Source: DTWD01 sp963662965 (GTDB lineage Bacteria; Acidobacteriota; Vicinamibacteria; Vicinamibacterales; UBA8438). From it: 64,000 nucleotides of DNA. The translations under genes were made by a program, and so were the position numbers. The notes below the pieces were generated by a model, which had not been told where the DNA came from, did no database searches, and saw only the letters and a program-made list of their open reading frames with translations. Location: assembly GCA_963662965.1 (NCBI GenBank), contig OY759970.1:310001-374000 (forward strand), in the 5' to 3' direction. Shown piece after piece: positions 9,462 through 18,322 of this stretch. Position 1 is the stretch's first letter. The number at the start of each line of letters is the position of its first letter.

Positions 9462-9970
9462 GGTTGTGTTGCAACTTCAGGGCTGCGACGTCAGGATGGA
9501 CCACCTTTGGCAAGCACCGTACCGGGTCCCCCATCATGCCCAGCGACAATCCGTTCAAATGGCGCCAGTTCGAACCCGCCCTCATCCTCCAGTGCGTTCG
9601 GTGGTACCTGCGGTATGCCTTAAGTTATCGCGATCTCGAGGACATGATGCGCGAGCGGGGCCTGTGTGTCGACCATACGACGATCTATCGATGGGTGGGT
9701 GCAGCGTTATGCGCCAGAGATCGACAAACGGTGTCGGCCATTCCTGAGGCGCACCAACGACTCGTATCGGATCGACGAGACGTACGTGCGTGTCGCCGGG
9801 GCCTGGACGTATCTCTACCGTGGCGTCGATTCCAACGGCGATACCCTGGATTTCTTGCTGCGAGCGACGCGCGACAGGAAGGCGGCCATCGCGTTCTTCC
9901 GCAAGACGTTAGGCGCGGCTCATACGACGCCCCCTCGCGTGGTGACCGTGGACAAGAACCCCGCCTACCC
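9462..9970 (+). mobile_element. IS6-family element, subtype 2, truncated and frameshifted
   Basis: Left repeat GGTTGTGTTGCAACTT at 9462. The transposase starts at ATG 9536 but carries an extra 4 bp (GGGT repeated) near 9695 relative to the intact copy at 28599, shifting frame after 'IYRWV'. The reading frame ends at 'NKNPAYPV'-like sequence where another IS left end begins at 9971. Non-functional. Confidence 0.85.
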
Positions 9971-10162
9971 TGTGGGTGGCGAATTACTACTCAGCCCGCA
10001 AGCCGTTGAGATTATCAAGTTTGGTGATCCTGGGAGTGGTCGCTAGGATGTTCCGATGCGCGACCTGTGGGTGGCGAATTGCTAATCAGCCCCGCAATCC
10101 GTTGAGATTATCAAGTCTTGTGATCCTGGGCGTGGTCGCTAGGATGTCCAGATGCGCGACCC
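9971..10162 (+). repeat. tandem duplicated left end of the integrase-core IS
   Basis: Two consecutive units of 96 bp (9971-10066 and 10067-10162) each start with TGTGGGTGGCGAATT and end at the transposase start region. They differ at several bases. Only the second leads into a complete gene. Confidence 0.85.
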
Positions 10163-11225
10163 GATCATCCTGCTGGTGCACCTGATCGCCACCCTGGCGC
10201 GGCTCATGGGCCCCGGCGGTCTACGGTCTGTCGTCGCCGAATCGCTCTTGGTCAAGCATCAACTGCTGATTCTCAATCGCTCGCGACACCGGGCGCCGAA
10301 TCTCCGCGTGTCGGATCGGATCCTCGCCGGTGTCTGTGCGCTGTTCATGCGCCCGGCTCGTGTGTTCCGCTCGGCGATCGTGCTCAGACCGTCGACGATC
10401 CTGAACTTCCATCGAACGTTGCGCCAACGTAAATACCGACTGCTGTTTTCACCGAAGCGCCGCCGCACAGGACCCAAGGGTCCGCCCAAAGACCTAGTCG
10501 ACGCCATCGTCGACATGAAGCGGCGCAACCCCAGGTGGGGCTGTCCGCGGATCGCACAACAGATCGCGCTCGCCGTTGCGGTCGACATCGACAAGGACGT
10601 GGTGCGCCGAGTGCTCGCCACGCACGATCGACCGACACCCCGCTCGGGTGGTCCGTCCTGGCTGACATTCCTGGGGCATGCGAAAGATAGCCTGTGGAGC
10701 ATCGACCTGTTCCGGTGCGAGTCGGCGACCCTGCGAAGCCATTGGGTGCTGGTGGTGATGGACCAATACACGCGGCGGATCGTCGGCTTTGGCATCCATG
10801 CTGGAACCGTGGATGGCCGCGCCCTGTGCCGCAGGTTCAACCATGCGATTCGAGGGCTCTCGCGTCCGAAGCGCCTCAGCTCCGACCACGACCCGCTGTA
10901 TCGGTTTCACCAATGGTGCGCCAACCTGCGGGGGCTGCAGGTGACCGAGGTGAAGAGTGTGCCGTATGTGCCGCTGTCGCATCCGTTTGTCGAACGGTTG
11001 ATCGGCACGCTGCGACGAGAATGCGTGGATCAACTGCTGTTCTGGTCTGCGTCGGACCTGGAAGACAAACTGGTGGCCTTCCAGGACTTCTACAATGCGC
11101 ATCGGGCCCATGCGTCGTTGGACGGGCGGACGCCCGTCCCGATACGAAAGGATGTCGCACGGCTCGACCGCTACCGCTGGGACGAGCATTGCCGCGGACT
11201 CTATCAGACGCCGATCGCGGCGTGA
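10152..11225 (+). CDS. integrase-core (rve) transposase, type A copy 1
   Basis: A 357 aa single-frame DDE transposase. An N-terminal helical region ('LLVHLIATLARLMGPGG') precedes an HTH-like part and the integrase core: Asp in 'LWSIDLFRCES', Asp in 'SSDHDPLYRFH', Glu in 'HPFVERLIGTLRREC'. IS family not assigned with certainty; it resembles IS3/IS481-type integrases but has no separate OrfA. Intact, though the IS right end is split by IS3. Confidence 0.88.
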   Translation: MRDPIILLVHLIATLARLMGPGGLRSVVAESLLVKHQLLILNRSRHRAPNLRVSDRILAGVCALFMRPARVFRSAIVLRPSTILNFHRTLRQRKYRLLFSPKRRRTGPKGPPKDLVDAIVDMKRRNPRWGCPRIAQQIALAVAVDIDKDVVRRVLATHDRPTPRSGGPSWLTFLGHAKDSLWSIDLFRCESATLRSHWVLVVMDQYTRRIVGFGIHAGTVDGRALCRRFNHAIRGLSRPKRLSSDHDPLYRFHQWCANLRGLQVTEVKSVPYVPLSHPFVERLIGTLRRECVDQLLFWSASDLEDKLVAFQDFYNAHRAHASLDGRTPVPIRKDVARLDRYRWDEHCRGLYQTPIAA

Positions 11226-11433
11226 ATCTGAACAGCGAAGACGGTGGCGAGCGTGGCGACGCGCCCGCCTGCAGAGTCTGCCGCGTTCCCGCCATCGCGC
11301 AGCAGGGCAGTACTTCAGCAACACATCTCACGCACGCCATCGCGAGAACTTCGCGGATGGTTCCGGCTCCCGCGACATGAAGATCGAGCGATAGATCGAA
11401 TTCTGAACCGCCCCGGGTTCTTGAGAGAGCTCG

Positions 11434-12342
11434 TTAATTGACTCCGGCCCGCATGGCTGGAGCGTCCTGCGCCTGATAGTACTGCTGTTCGTACTCAACC
11501 GGCGGCACGTTCCCGATCGGCTCTAGTAACCGCCGGTTGTTGAACCAATCGACCCAGTCGAGCGTCGCGAACTCCACGGCCTCGAGGTGCCGCCACGGGC
11601 CACGACGACGGATCACTTCGGTCTTGTACAACCCGATCACCGACTCGGCGAGGGCGTTATCATACGAATCCCCGACACTCCCCACCGACGGGTCGATGCC
11701 GGCGTCCGCCAGGCGGTCGGTGTAGCGGAACGAGAGATACTGCGAGCCGCGGTCGCTGTGATGCACGAGCTGATCGATTGCCGGCCGGGCGTAGAGGGCC
11801 TGCTCGAGCGCATCGAGGGCGAGATCGGTGCGCAGCGAACTGGACACGCGCCAGCCCACGATCCGTCGCGCAAAGATATCGATGACGAAGGCCACGTAGA
11901 CGAAGCCGCGCCAGGTGGCGACGTAGGTGAGGTCGGCCACCCACAGCTCGTTGGGCCGTGTCGCCACGAACTCGCGGTTGACGAGGTCCGCTGGCCGCGC
12001 CGCCGCGTCATCGGGGGTCGTGGTCTTGAATGCGCGTCCGCGGACGACACCCTGCAGCCCCATCTGCCGCATTAATCGCTCCACCGTACAGCGCGCGACG
12101 GCGATGCCATCGCGCGTCAGTTGTCGCCAGACCTTGCGGGCGCCGTAGACGCCGAAGTTCTCGTCCCACACCTGCTGGATCTGCGTCGTGAGCCAGTCAT
12201 CGCGCTGGGCGCGCTCCGAGCGCCGGGCCGGATGCGCCTGCTCCGTCTTGTGGCGGAAATAGGTGGCCGGGGCGATCGGGAGCACCTCACAGATCGGCTC
12301 GACCCCGTACGTGCCACGATGCGCGTCGATGAAGGTCACCAT
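11434..12342 (-). CDS. IS3-family transposase OrfB
   Basis: A 302 aa integrase-core protein. An HTH_21-like region ('YGVEPICEVLPIAPATYF') precedes the catalytic core: Asp in 'LWVADLTYVAT', Asp in 'HHSDRGSQYLS', Glu in 'NALAESVIGLYKTE'. It overlaps the end of OrfA by 7 nt in the -1 frame, and a T-rich run (GTTTTTC) lies just upstream in OrfA, consistent with programmed -1 frameshifting to make the OrfAB fusion. Looks intact. Confidence 0.95.
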   Translation of the reverse strand: MVTFIDAHRGTYGVEPICEVLPIAPATYFRHKTEQAHPARRSERAQRDDWLTTQIQQVWDENFGVYGARKVWRQLTRDGIAVARCTVERLMRQMGLQGVVRGRAFKTTTPDDAAARPADLVNREFVATRPNELWVADLTYVATWRGFVYVAFVIDIFARRIVGWRVSSSLRTDLALDALEQALYARPAIDQLVHHSDRGSQYLSFRYTDRLADAGIDPSVGSVGDSYDNALAESVIGLYKTEVIRRRGPWRHLEAVEFATLDWVDWFNNRRLLEPIGNVPPVEYEQQYYQAQDAPAMRAGVN

Positions 12343-12671
12343 GACCTCGGTCGGCGGTCGAGCTCCGCCTGCGCGAAAAACGCCGAGGCCTTCCGCAAGA
12401 TCTCATTGGCACGCCGGAGTTCGCGGACCTCACGCTCCAGCTCCTTCAGCCGAGCCCGTTCTTCTGTGCTCAGCCCCGGACGACGGCCGATATCACGCTC
12501 GGCCTGCCGGACCCAGTGGCGGAGCGTCTCCGACGTGCACCCGATCTTCTCCGCCACTGACCGGATCGCCGCCCACTGCGAGTCGTGCTGATGTTCGTGG
12601 TCGAACACCAACCGGACCGCCCGCTCTCGAACCTCCGGTGAGTACTTCCTCGGTCTTCCCATGGACTCCAT
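12336..12671 (-). CDS. IS3-family transposase OrfA
   Basis: A 111 aa HTH protein: 'KYSPEVRERAVRLVFDHE' start, helix-turn-helix around 'GCTSETLRHWVRQAE', then a coiled coil ('LKELEREVRELRRANEIL'). Ends 'AFFAQAELDRR', the usual C-terminus of this IS3 group. Forms one unit with OrfB. Confidence 0.95.
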   Translation of the reverse strand: MESMGRPRKYSPEVRERAVRLVFDHEHQHDSQWAAIRSVAEKIGCTSETLRHWVRQAERDIGRRPGLSTEERARLKELEREVRELRRANEILRKASAFFAQAELDRRPRSW

Positions 12672-13026
12672 CCTCCCAAGAAATGGAGCCTCTCGGAAAC
12701 CCGGGGCGGTTCATTCTTACGAATTCGCCACCCTCACGCCGATCACGCGTCCGCCTGCACACCGCATCAGCGGTTCCAACGGCTCCCCGTCCGCGCGTCA
12801 GAATGGGCGGTTTAACCACGGGCTGCTAACCCTTGAGGACCGCTCCAACCACGCCGGCACTACACCCCGCCGGAGGCGGCTCATCGCTCAACGCTGTCGC
12901 CGCTGGTAAAGTCCGTCGCGCATGCCTGTGCTTCGCCGGATGAGCAACTATTGAGACGTCGTATGGTGCGAAAAAGCGGCCGAGGCTAGGTCGGTGCTGG
13001 TCGAGTCTCCCAAGTAGTCTCAGGCT

Positions 13027-14097
13027 ATGCCGCCTGCGCTGCAGTTTCTCGTCCTCACGTTCGCTGGCTGGGTGAACCGTCACCAAGACGATCTGATCGA
13101 CTATCTCCGGGAGGAGAATCGGGTCCTCCGAGAACACCTGGGCCCTCGGCCGCTTCGCCTGACGGACGCCCAGCGTCGTCGACTCGCTGTGCGCGGTCAC
13201 AAACTCGGCCGGCGGGTCTTGACGCAGGTCGCGGGCATCGTCACCCCGGATACGATCCTGCGTTGGTACCGGAGACTGATCGCCAAGAAATACGATGGCA
13301 GCGCCCGCCGACGTCGAGGTCGACCAATGACCCGACAAGACGTCGCCGAGCTCGTGGTCAGGATGGCGGTCGACAATCCGCGGTGGGGCTACACGCGGAT
13401 CCGCGGCGCGCTCTCAAACCTCGGCCACACTATCGCCCGGACCACGGTGAAGCGGATCCTGCACGACCACGGAGTCGACCCGGCGCCCGAGCGGAGCCGG
13501 CACATGCCCTGGAAGACGTTCCTGCAGGCGCACTGGGAGGGCCTGGCGGCCTGCGATCTGTTCACCGTCGAGGTGTTGACGCTGGCGGGGCTCAGGCGGT
13601 ACCTCGTCTTTTTCGTGATCGAGCTGAGATCCCGCCACGTGACCATCGCCGGGATCCACCCGCAGCCGGGCGGCGCGTGGATGGAGCAGCAGGCCCGCAA
13701 TTTGACCGACCCGGTCGATGGCTGTTTGCGCAGGGCGCGCCATCTGATTCACGACCGCGATCCCCTCTCTACGCGGGTCTTTGGCGAGATCCTGGAGAGC
13801 GCCGGTGTTCAGCCGATTCGGCTGCCGCCGAAGAGTCCCAATCTCAACGCCTATGCCGAGCGGTTCGTCAGGTCGATCAAAGAGGAGTGTCTCACACGCG
13901 TGGTCCCGCTCGGCGAGGGGCATCTGCGTCGTCTCGTCTACGAGTACATAGAACACGACCATCGCGAGAGAAACCACCAGGGACTCGACAACCAGCTCCT
14001 GCAACGACCACCACCTCCGCGAAGGCCGGACGCCGACGTTCGGCGGCGGGTACGCCTCGGAGGATTACTCAGTTTCTACAATCGAGAGGCCGCATGA
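13027..14097 (+). CDS. integrase-core transposase, type B copy 1
   Basis: A 356 aa DDE integrase-like protein. An N-terminal 'WVNRHQDDLIDYLREENR' region is followed by an HTH part ('IVTPDTILRWYRRLIAKKYD') and the core with Asp in 'AACDLFTVEV', Asp in 'IHDRDPLS', Glu in 'AYAERFVRSIKEE'. The same family occurs at 31146-32264 with clearly diverged sequence. IS ends were not resolved by eye. Probably functional. Confidence 0.85.
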   Translation: MPPALQFLVLTFAGWVNRHQDDLIDYLREENRVLREHLGPRPLRLTDAQRRRLAVRGHKLGRRVLTQVAGIVTPDTILRWYRRLIAKKYDGSARRRRGRPMTRQDVAELVVRMAVDNPRWGYTRIRGALSNLGHTIARTTVKRILHDHGVDPAPERSRHMPWKTFLQAHWEGLAACDLFTVEVLTLAGLRRYLVFFVIELRSRHVTIAGIHPQPGGAWMEQQARNLTDPVDGCLRRARHLIHDRDPLSTRVFGEILESAGVQPIRLPPKSPNLNAYAERFVRSIKEECLTRVVPLGEGHLRRLVYEYIEHDHRERNHQGLDNQLLQRPPPPRRPDADVRRRVRLGGLLSFYNREAA

Positions 14098-14423
14098 GGG
14101 GTCGACCGATTAAACGCACCTTACGCGGTCAGGGGGGGTTGATCTGGCGGCGATCGGGGCTGTCGCGGCGTACGTGCGGTTTGGCGTTGCCAGTGCAACG
14201 TGTTGCACGCGGCGCAGCGGGTCTGCGTGGTCCAGTCGACCCGGTGGTAGAGTGGAACTCGAGTCGCCATCAGCATCGGCTCCCGGTTGCTCCGACTCCG
14301 GTGTCCGCGTAGCATGTCGTTCAGGAGGCGCATACGGTCAGATTCGCTACGGCGATCCTGTTTCTCGTCGGTCTGGTCTGGTTATTTTGGATTGCGTATC
14401 AAGACTCGAAAGCCGCGCCCTGC

Positions 14424-14756
14424 TTGAGCTGTTCGGCGTCTACAAACCATCCGAGCGGTCTTTGTGTTTCGTGTCGGGCCGAGGAGCAACGGCGGCGGCA
14501 GGCAGCGGCGGGAGCAGAACAGAAAGGGAAGAAGCGCGAAGAAGCGCGGCCTGCCAGCGGACCGAGCTTCGATCCGTTTCAGGTTCTCGGTGTTAGACCT
14601 GTGGCGACCCAGGAGGAGATCAAGGCTGCCTACCGGGAGATGATGAGCAAGTATCACCCGGATAAAGTCGCACACCTGGGCGAGGAGTTCCAGGAGATCG
14701 CCAAAGCGAGAACCAAAGCGATCAATCAAGCCTACGAGACGTTGAAGGCCCTCTAG
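14424..14756 (+). CDS. J-domain (DnaJ-like) protein, probably membrane anchored
   Basis: A J domain occupies the C-terminal 65 residues: 'PFQVLGVRPVATQEEIKAA' and the signature HPD in 'SKYHPDKV', so it should stimulate an Hsp70. The listed TTG start gives 110 aa, but the same frame is open back to 14313 and encodes a hydrophobic stretch ('AILFLVGLVWLFWIAY') and two CxxC pairs ('CLSC' and 'CVSC') 11 residues apart, like a zinc knuckle. No ATG, GTG or TTG precedes that stretch although AGGAGG lies at 14323, so the true start is uncertain (unusual start codon or a sequence error). Confidence 0.75.
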   Translation: MSCSASTNHPSGLCVSCRAEEQRRRQAAAGAEQKGKKREEARPASGPSFDPFQVLGVRPVATQEEIKAAYREMMSKYHPDKVAHLGEEFQEIAKARTKAINQAYETLKAL

Positions 14757-15009
14757 AAGCCATCCCATAAACCCCGCATCAAGATGAGGCAGCAAGCAAG
14801 GTGGAGCATGTGGCGCCCACGCCAACGTGGGGCGCGGAGAGACCGCCGTGTAATGGTGTCGTGCCATCCAAGAAGGGGCGAGATGGATCCGATACAACTG
14901 GCCCTGAAGATCAGGCTCGGTGTCGTGCTGATCTGCGCTGCTGTCGATCAGCCTGAGCGAGTCTCCCACGTTTGTCTCGCTCGCGGCTCTCTCTAGATAG
15001 GACTGGCAC

Positions 15010-16125
15010 GTGGCAGTCACCAGGATGAGGGGACGACGCGACTTTCTGACACTTAGCATCGCCGGTCTGTGGCTAGCCACAGCTTGCGGATGCGACGTGG
15101 TGTCAACAACACCCAAGGCAGCACAAACCACGCCCGAACCTGCCTCGAGGGGGACGCTCCCGCCAACGGAGCAGGCGACGGTCGACCTGTTCAAAAATGT
15201 GCGCCCGTCGGTGGCGTACATCACGACGCTCACGCAGCGTCGGAACCTGTTCACAGGCGTCGCGACAGAGGTACCTCGTGGCACCGGATCGGGCTTCGTC
15301 TGGGACGACGCCGGTCACGTCGTCACGAACTTACACGTGCTTCAGGGTGCGACCGCGGCGCAGGTCGTGCTTCACGATCAATCGACCCACAGAGCCGCAC
15401 TGGTCGGGGTCTCACGCGGACACGATCTCGCGGTGCTGAGAATCGATGCGCCCGCCCATGTCCTACGACCAGTCGCCATCGGCCGCAGCGACGACCTGCA
15501 AGTCGGCCAGAGCATCTTCGCGATTGGCAACCCATTCGGACTCAATGCGACGCTGACCACTGGCATCGTGTCGGCGGTGGGCCGTGAGATTGCGGCGGTC
15601 GGCGGTGGCACGATTGAGAATGCCATTCAAACCGACGCGGCCATCAACCCAGGGAACTCCGGTGGGCCGCTCCTTGACAGCGCCGGGCGGCTCATCGGAG
15701 TCAACACCGCGATCTACAGCCCGTCCGGTGCATCGGCTGGTATCGGCTTCGCGGTTCCGGTGGACACCGTGCGTCGTGTGATCCCGCAGATTATTGAGAA
15801 CGGTGAGTACACACCACCTCGACTTGGCATTCGAGTGAGTGCGGACCTCGACGCCTACGTGCGAACCCGATTGCGGCTCAGCGGAGTGGTGATTCTCGAG
15901 GTCGAGCCAGGGACAGGCGCTGACAGGGCTGGGCTTCAAGGAACGTCGCGGGCGGCGGACGGTCGCTTGATTCTCGGCGATATCGTTCAGGCCATCGATG
16001 GGGACGACGTGCGCGGCTTCGGAGAGCTTCAGACGGTACTGGATCGGTACACTCCCGGTGACGAGGTGACCGTCACGATACTTCGAGACGGCCAACCCCG
16101 CGATTTTCGTATCCAGCTTTTCTAG
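15010..16125 (+). CDS. HtrA/DegP-type serine protease with PDZ domain
   Basis: A 371 aa periplasmic protease. GTG start with AGGA upstream. The signal peptide ends 'LATACG', a lipobox, suggesting a lipoprotein. The trypsin-like domain has His in 'VVTNLHVL', Asp in 'GHDLAVLRI' and Ser in 'NPGNSGGPLL'. A C-terminal PDZ domain (about residues 275-370) contains 'LGIRV' and 'GDIVQAIDGDDV'. Family role: degrading or refolding misfolded envelope proteins. Complete triad; expected active. The J-domain protein lies 254 bp upstream on the same strand. Confidence 0.93.
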   Translation: MAVTRMRGRRDFLTLSIAGLWLATACGCDVVSTTPKAAQTTPEPASRGTLPPTEQATVDLFKNVRPSVAYITTLTQRRNLFTGVATEVPRGTGSGFVWDDAGHVVTNLHVLQGATAAQVVLHDQSTHRAALVGVSRGHDLAVLRIDAPAHVLRPVAIGRSDDLQVGQSIFAIGNPFGLNATLTTGIVSAVGREIAAVGGGTIENAIQTDAAINPGNSGGPLLDSAGRLIGVNTAIYSPSGASAGIGFAVPVDTVRRVIPQIIENGEYTPPRLGIRVSADLDAYVRTRLRLSGVVILEVEPGTGADRAGLQGTSRAADGRLILGDIVQAIDGDDVRGFGELQTVLDRYTPGDEVTVTILRDGQPRDFRIQLF

Positions 16126-16345
16126 ACCTAAGGACTGAGATCAATCCTTTGGTTCCAGACGAGAGTTTCGCGTTCAAACCGGGCCAGCCGGTCGGGTGTC
16201 AAGGGCGGCCTAATTTAGGCTCTGCCGAGTTGTCCAAGAAACCGGGTCCGATACAGGCCGTCCGAGACCGTCCTCAGCGGTTGTCCACGATGGCGATGCC
16301 CCACGGACCGTCGCCGATAAGGAAGTTCGATCCAGTTTCTGGACA

Positions 16346-16740
16346 CTACGGCCTCGGGCTTGGTGAGCCGGTGCCCGCCCCCCGGCGGTCTTTACGATGG
16401 AGACGACGAGGCCTCCCGGGTTCCCGGGAAACCCACCCGCACGCATGCCACGCGCTCCGACCCCGGCGAGGTCGCCGCCTCCACGGCCTCTGAGACGCGG
16501 CGAGATGACCTTCCGTCCAACGCACGACGTCGGCCCTCGCACTCAATGCATGTCGGGGCTCACTCACGCGGCCTACGGGCTCCCTGTGAACGCTTCGCGC
16601 CCTGGGTCTCCCCAGGCCCACGCATCACTCGGTTCCGGCTGGCGGCCGACCTTGGCCGGATGGGATTGGATACCCACAGGGTTTCGAACAAGGTTTCGAA
16701 GATCACATCACGGCATCTTGTCCCCCTTGACCGGCTTTCC
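16346..16740 (-). mobile_element. group II intron, 5' segment (copy B)
   Basis: Matches the 5' portion of the fuller copy at 34597-35419 nearly base for base from the 'ggcctcgggct' point to the 'ttgaccgg' point, but lacks domains V and VI. IS256 is inserted at 16741, and the sequence following IS256 continues the same context as copy C. On the other side it abuts a short minus-strand scrap ending 'GDGPWGIAIVDNR', a possible beta-propeller C-terminus. Confidence 0.65.
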
Positions 16741-18192
16741 GGGGATGTCCCATCAGCTGCTGAAATCGTGACGTAGAGCGACGGTTCCTTCCTTGCCCCG
16801 CCTGTGGTAGATGGGGCGATGTCAATGTCCGAAGGGAGGAAGGAACCGCCATGAAGAAGCCTGCCACAACCGAGCCGTACTGTCAGCCACACGTTGAGCT
16901 CCAGCTGCCCTTGCCCTTGCTCAGCCGTCTGAGGGCAGTGCGAGAAGGGTTCTTCGAGCTGTGCATCCGCGTGGGCGAGCACGCGCTGCACGCGCTGATG
17001 GAGCAAGACCGCACGGCCCTGTGTGGCGCGAAGTGGTCACGGGACGCCGCGCGGAGCGCGGTGCGGGGCGGCTCAACCGCGAGCGAGATCACGTGGGGCG
17101 GGCGTCGGCTGCGCGTCCGGCGGCTGCGCGCCGCGCAGGTCGACGGTCCCGAGCTGGCCCTGCCGAGCGTTAGCTGGGCCGCCGATCGCGATCCGCTCGA
17201 TGATCTAGACGTGGCGGTCGATCGTCGCGGGCGTGTCGACGCGGTCGTACGGCGCGTCGCTGGACCCGGTGCCCGCCGAGCGTCGCACACGGGCGACGTC
17301 GCGCAGTGCGGTCTCGCGGCGCTTCGTGGCGCTGAGCCAGCGGCAGCTGACGACGTGCCTGTCGCGCCCACTCGGCGACTTGGATCTCCAGGTGGTGATG
17401 ATCGAGGGCATCGCCTACCACGACCACGCGATCTTGGTCGCCCTGGGCATCGATACGCGTGGCACCAAGCATGTCTTGGGGGTGCGCGAAGGGACGACGG
17501 AGAACAGCACCGTGGCCGGGGCGTTGCTGAGTGATCTGGTCGACCGCGGGCTCGCGGCGGATCAGCCGGTGCTGTTTGTCATCGATGGCGGCAAGGCGCT
17601 TCGCAAGGCGATCCGCCGCGTGTTCGGGGCGTACGGGGTGGTGCACCGCTGCCAGGTGCATACGCTACGCAACGTACTCGAGCACCTGCCCGAGGAGTTG
17701 CGTCCGTCGGTCCGCCACGCGATGCGTCAGGCGTACGACGCCTCCATCTCGTCGGACTCGGCGCAGCGCCAGCTCGAGCGGCTGGCCCACTCGTTGGCTG
17801 GGGACCACCCTGGCGCGGCCGCCTCGTTACGTGAGGGGCTCGAGGAGACGCTGACGCTGCACGCGTTGGGGATCACCGGGGCGTTGTGGAAGACTCTGCG
17901 GAGCACCAATCCGATTGAAAACCTCAACGGCGGCGTCGCGAAGTTCACGCGCAACGTGCGCCGTTGGCGCGATGGCTCGATGATTCTTCGGTGGGTCGGG
18001 TCCGCACTCCTCGACGCCGAGCAGCAGTTTCGCCGCGTGCGCGGCTACCGCGAGATGCCCGCTCTGATCGAGGCACTGCGCCAGCGCGTCGCCACCGGCG
18101 AGACGAAGGAGGAAAGACAAGTCGTCTGATACGATCGGTGTCCGGAGGAGCCGTCAGCTCTCGCGGAGATCAGCAGCGAGCGGGACATCCCC
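16741..18192 (+). mobile_element. IS256-family element
   Basis: A 1452 bp element. Terminal inverted repeats begin GGGGATGTCCC on both sides and stay similar for about 27 bp (…GCTGCTGA…). The flanks both contain ggctttcc (16733-16740 and from 18194), an 8-9 bp target duplication typical of IS256. It is inserted at the outer edge of the group II intron relic. Confidence 0.9.
16851..18129 (+). pseudogene. IS256-family transposase, one frameshift
   Basis: The mutator-type transposase is split over two frames. The N-terminal frame starts at ATG 16851 ('MKKPATTEPYCQ'). A single-base shift near 17208 ('DPLDDL' then 'TWRSIVAGVSTRSYG' in the next frame) separates it from the catalytic part. Catalytic acids are present: Asp in 'ALGIDTRGTKHV', Asp in 'LFVIDGGKAL', Glu in 'STNPIENLNGG'. 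The frameshift could be a recent mutation or a sequencing error, since the remainder is well preserved. Confidence 0.88.
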
Positions 18193-18209
18193 GGGCTTTC
18201 CCGGCACAC

Positions 18210-18250
18210 GCGTTGTTGCATGAAGACTCTCCGCGGGTGGGCGTAGTGTC
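18210..18250 (+). repeat. IS5-type terminal repeat remnant
   Basis: GCGTTGTTGCATGAAGAC matches, reversed, the right end of the IS5 element near 36481-36498. No transposase follows. Confidence 0.6.
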
Positions 18251-18322
18251 CATCTCGTCCCATCGCGCCCCGCGCAGGGCCTGTCCGGCCGCACCATAGG
18301 ACCCGCGTGACGCGCCTTACCA

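Larger units (their letters stand above)
11404..12713 (-). mobile_element. IS3-family element nested in another IS
   Basis: A 1310 bp element. Terminal repeats match for 16 bp (TGAACCGCCCCGGGTT, then diverging). It is flanked by a 3 bp direct repeat TTC (11401-11403 and 12714-12716), as expected for IS3. Removing it rejoins the right end of the surrounding integrase-core IS. Confidence 0.95.
10067..12736 (+). mobile_element. integrase-core IS (type A, copy 1) with nested IS3
   Basis: The left repeat TGTGGGTGGCGAATT at 10067 pairs with the reversed right end near 12736 (GAATTCGCCACCC). The element is interrupted by an IS3 element at 11404-12713. Other copies lie at 26205-27550 and 61664-63010, which show the uninterrupted structure of about 1346 bp. 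Confidence 0.85.

Noticed and set aside
14784..14996. Small plus-strand frame between the J-domain and HtrA genes
   Set aside because: No ribosome site, Arg/Trp-biased composition and no similarity; treated as intergenic.
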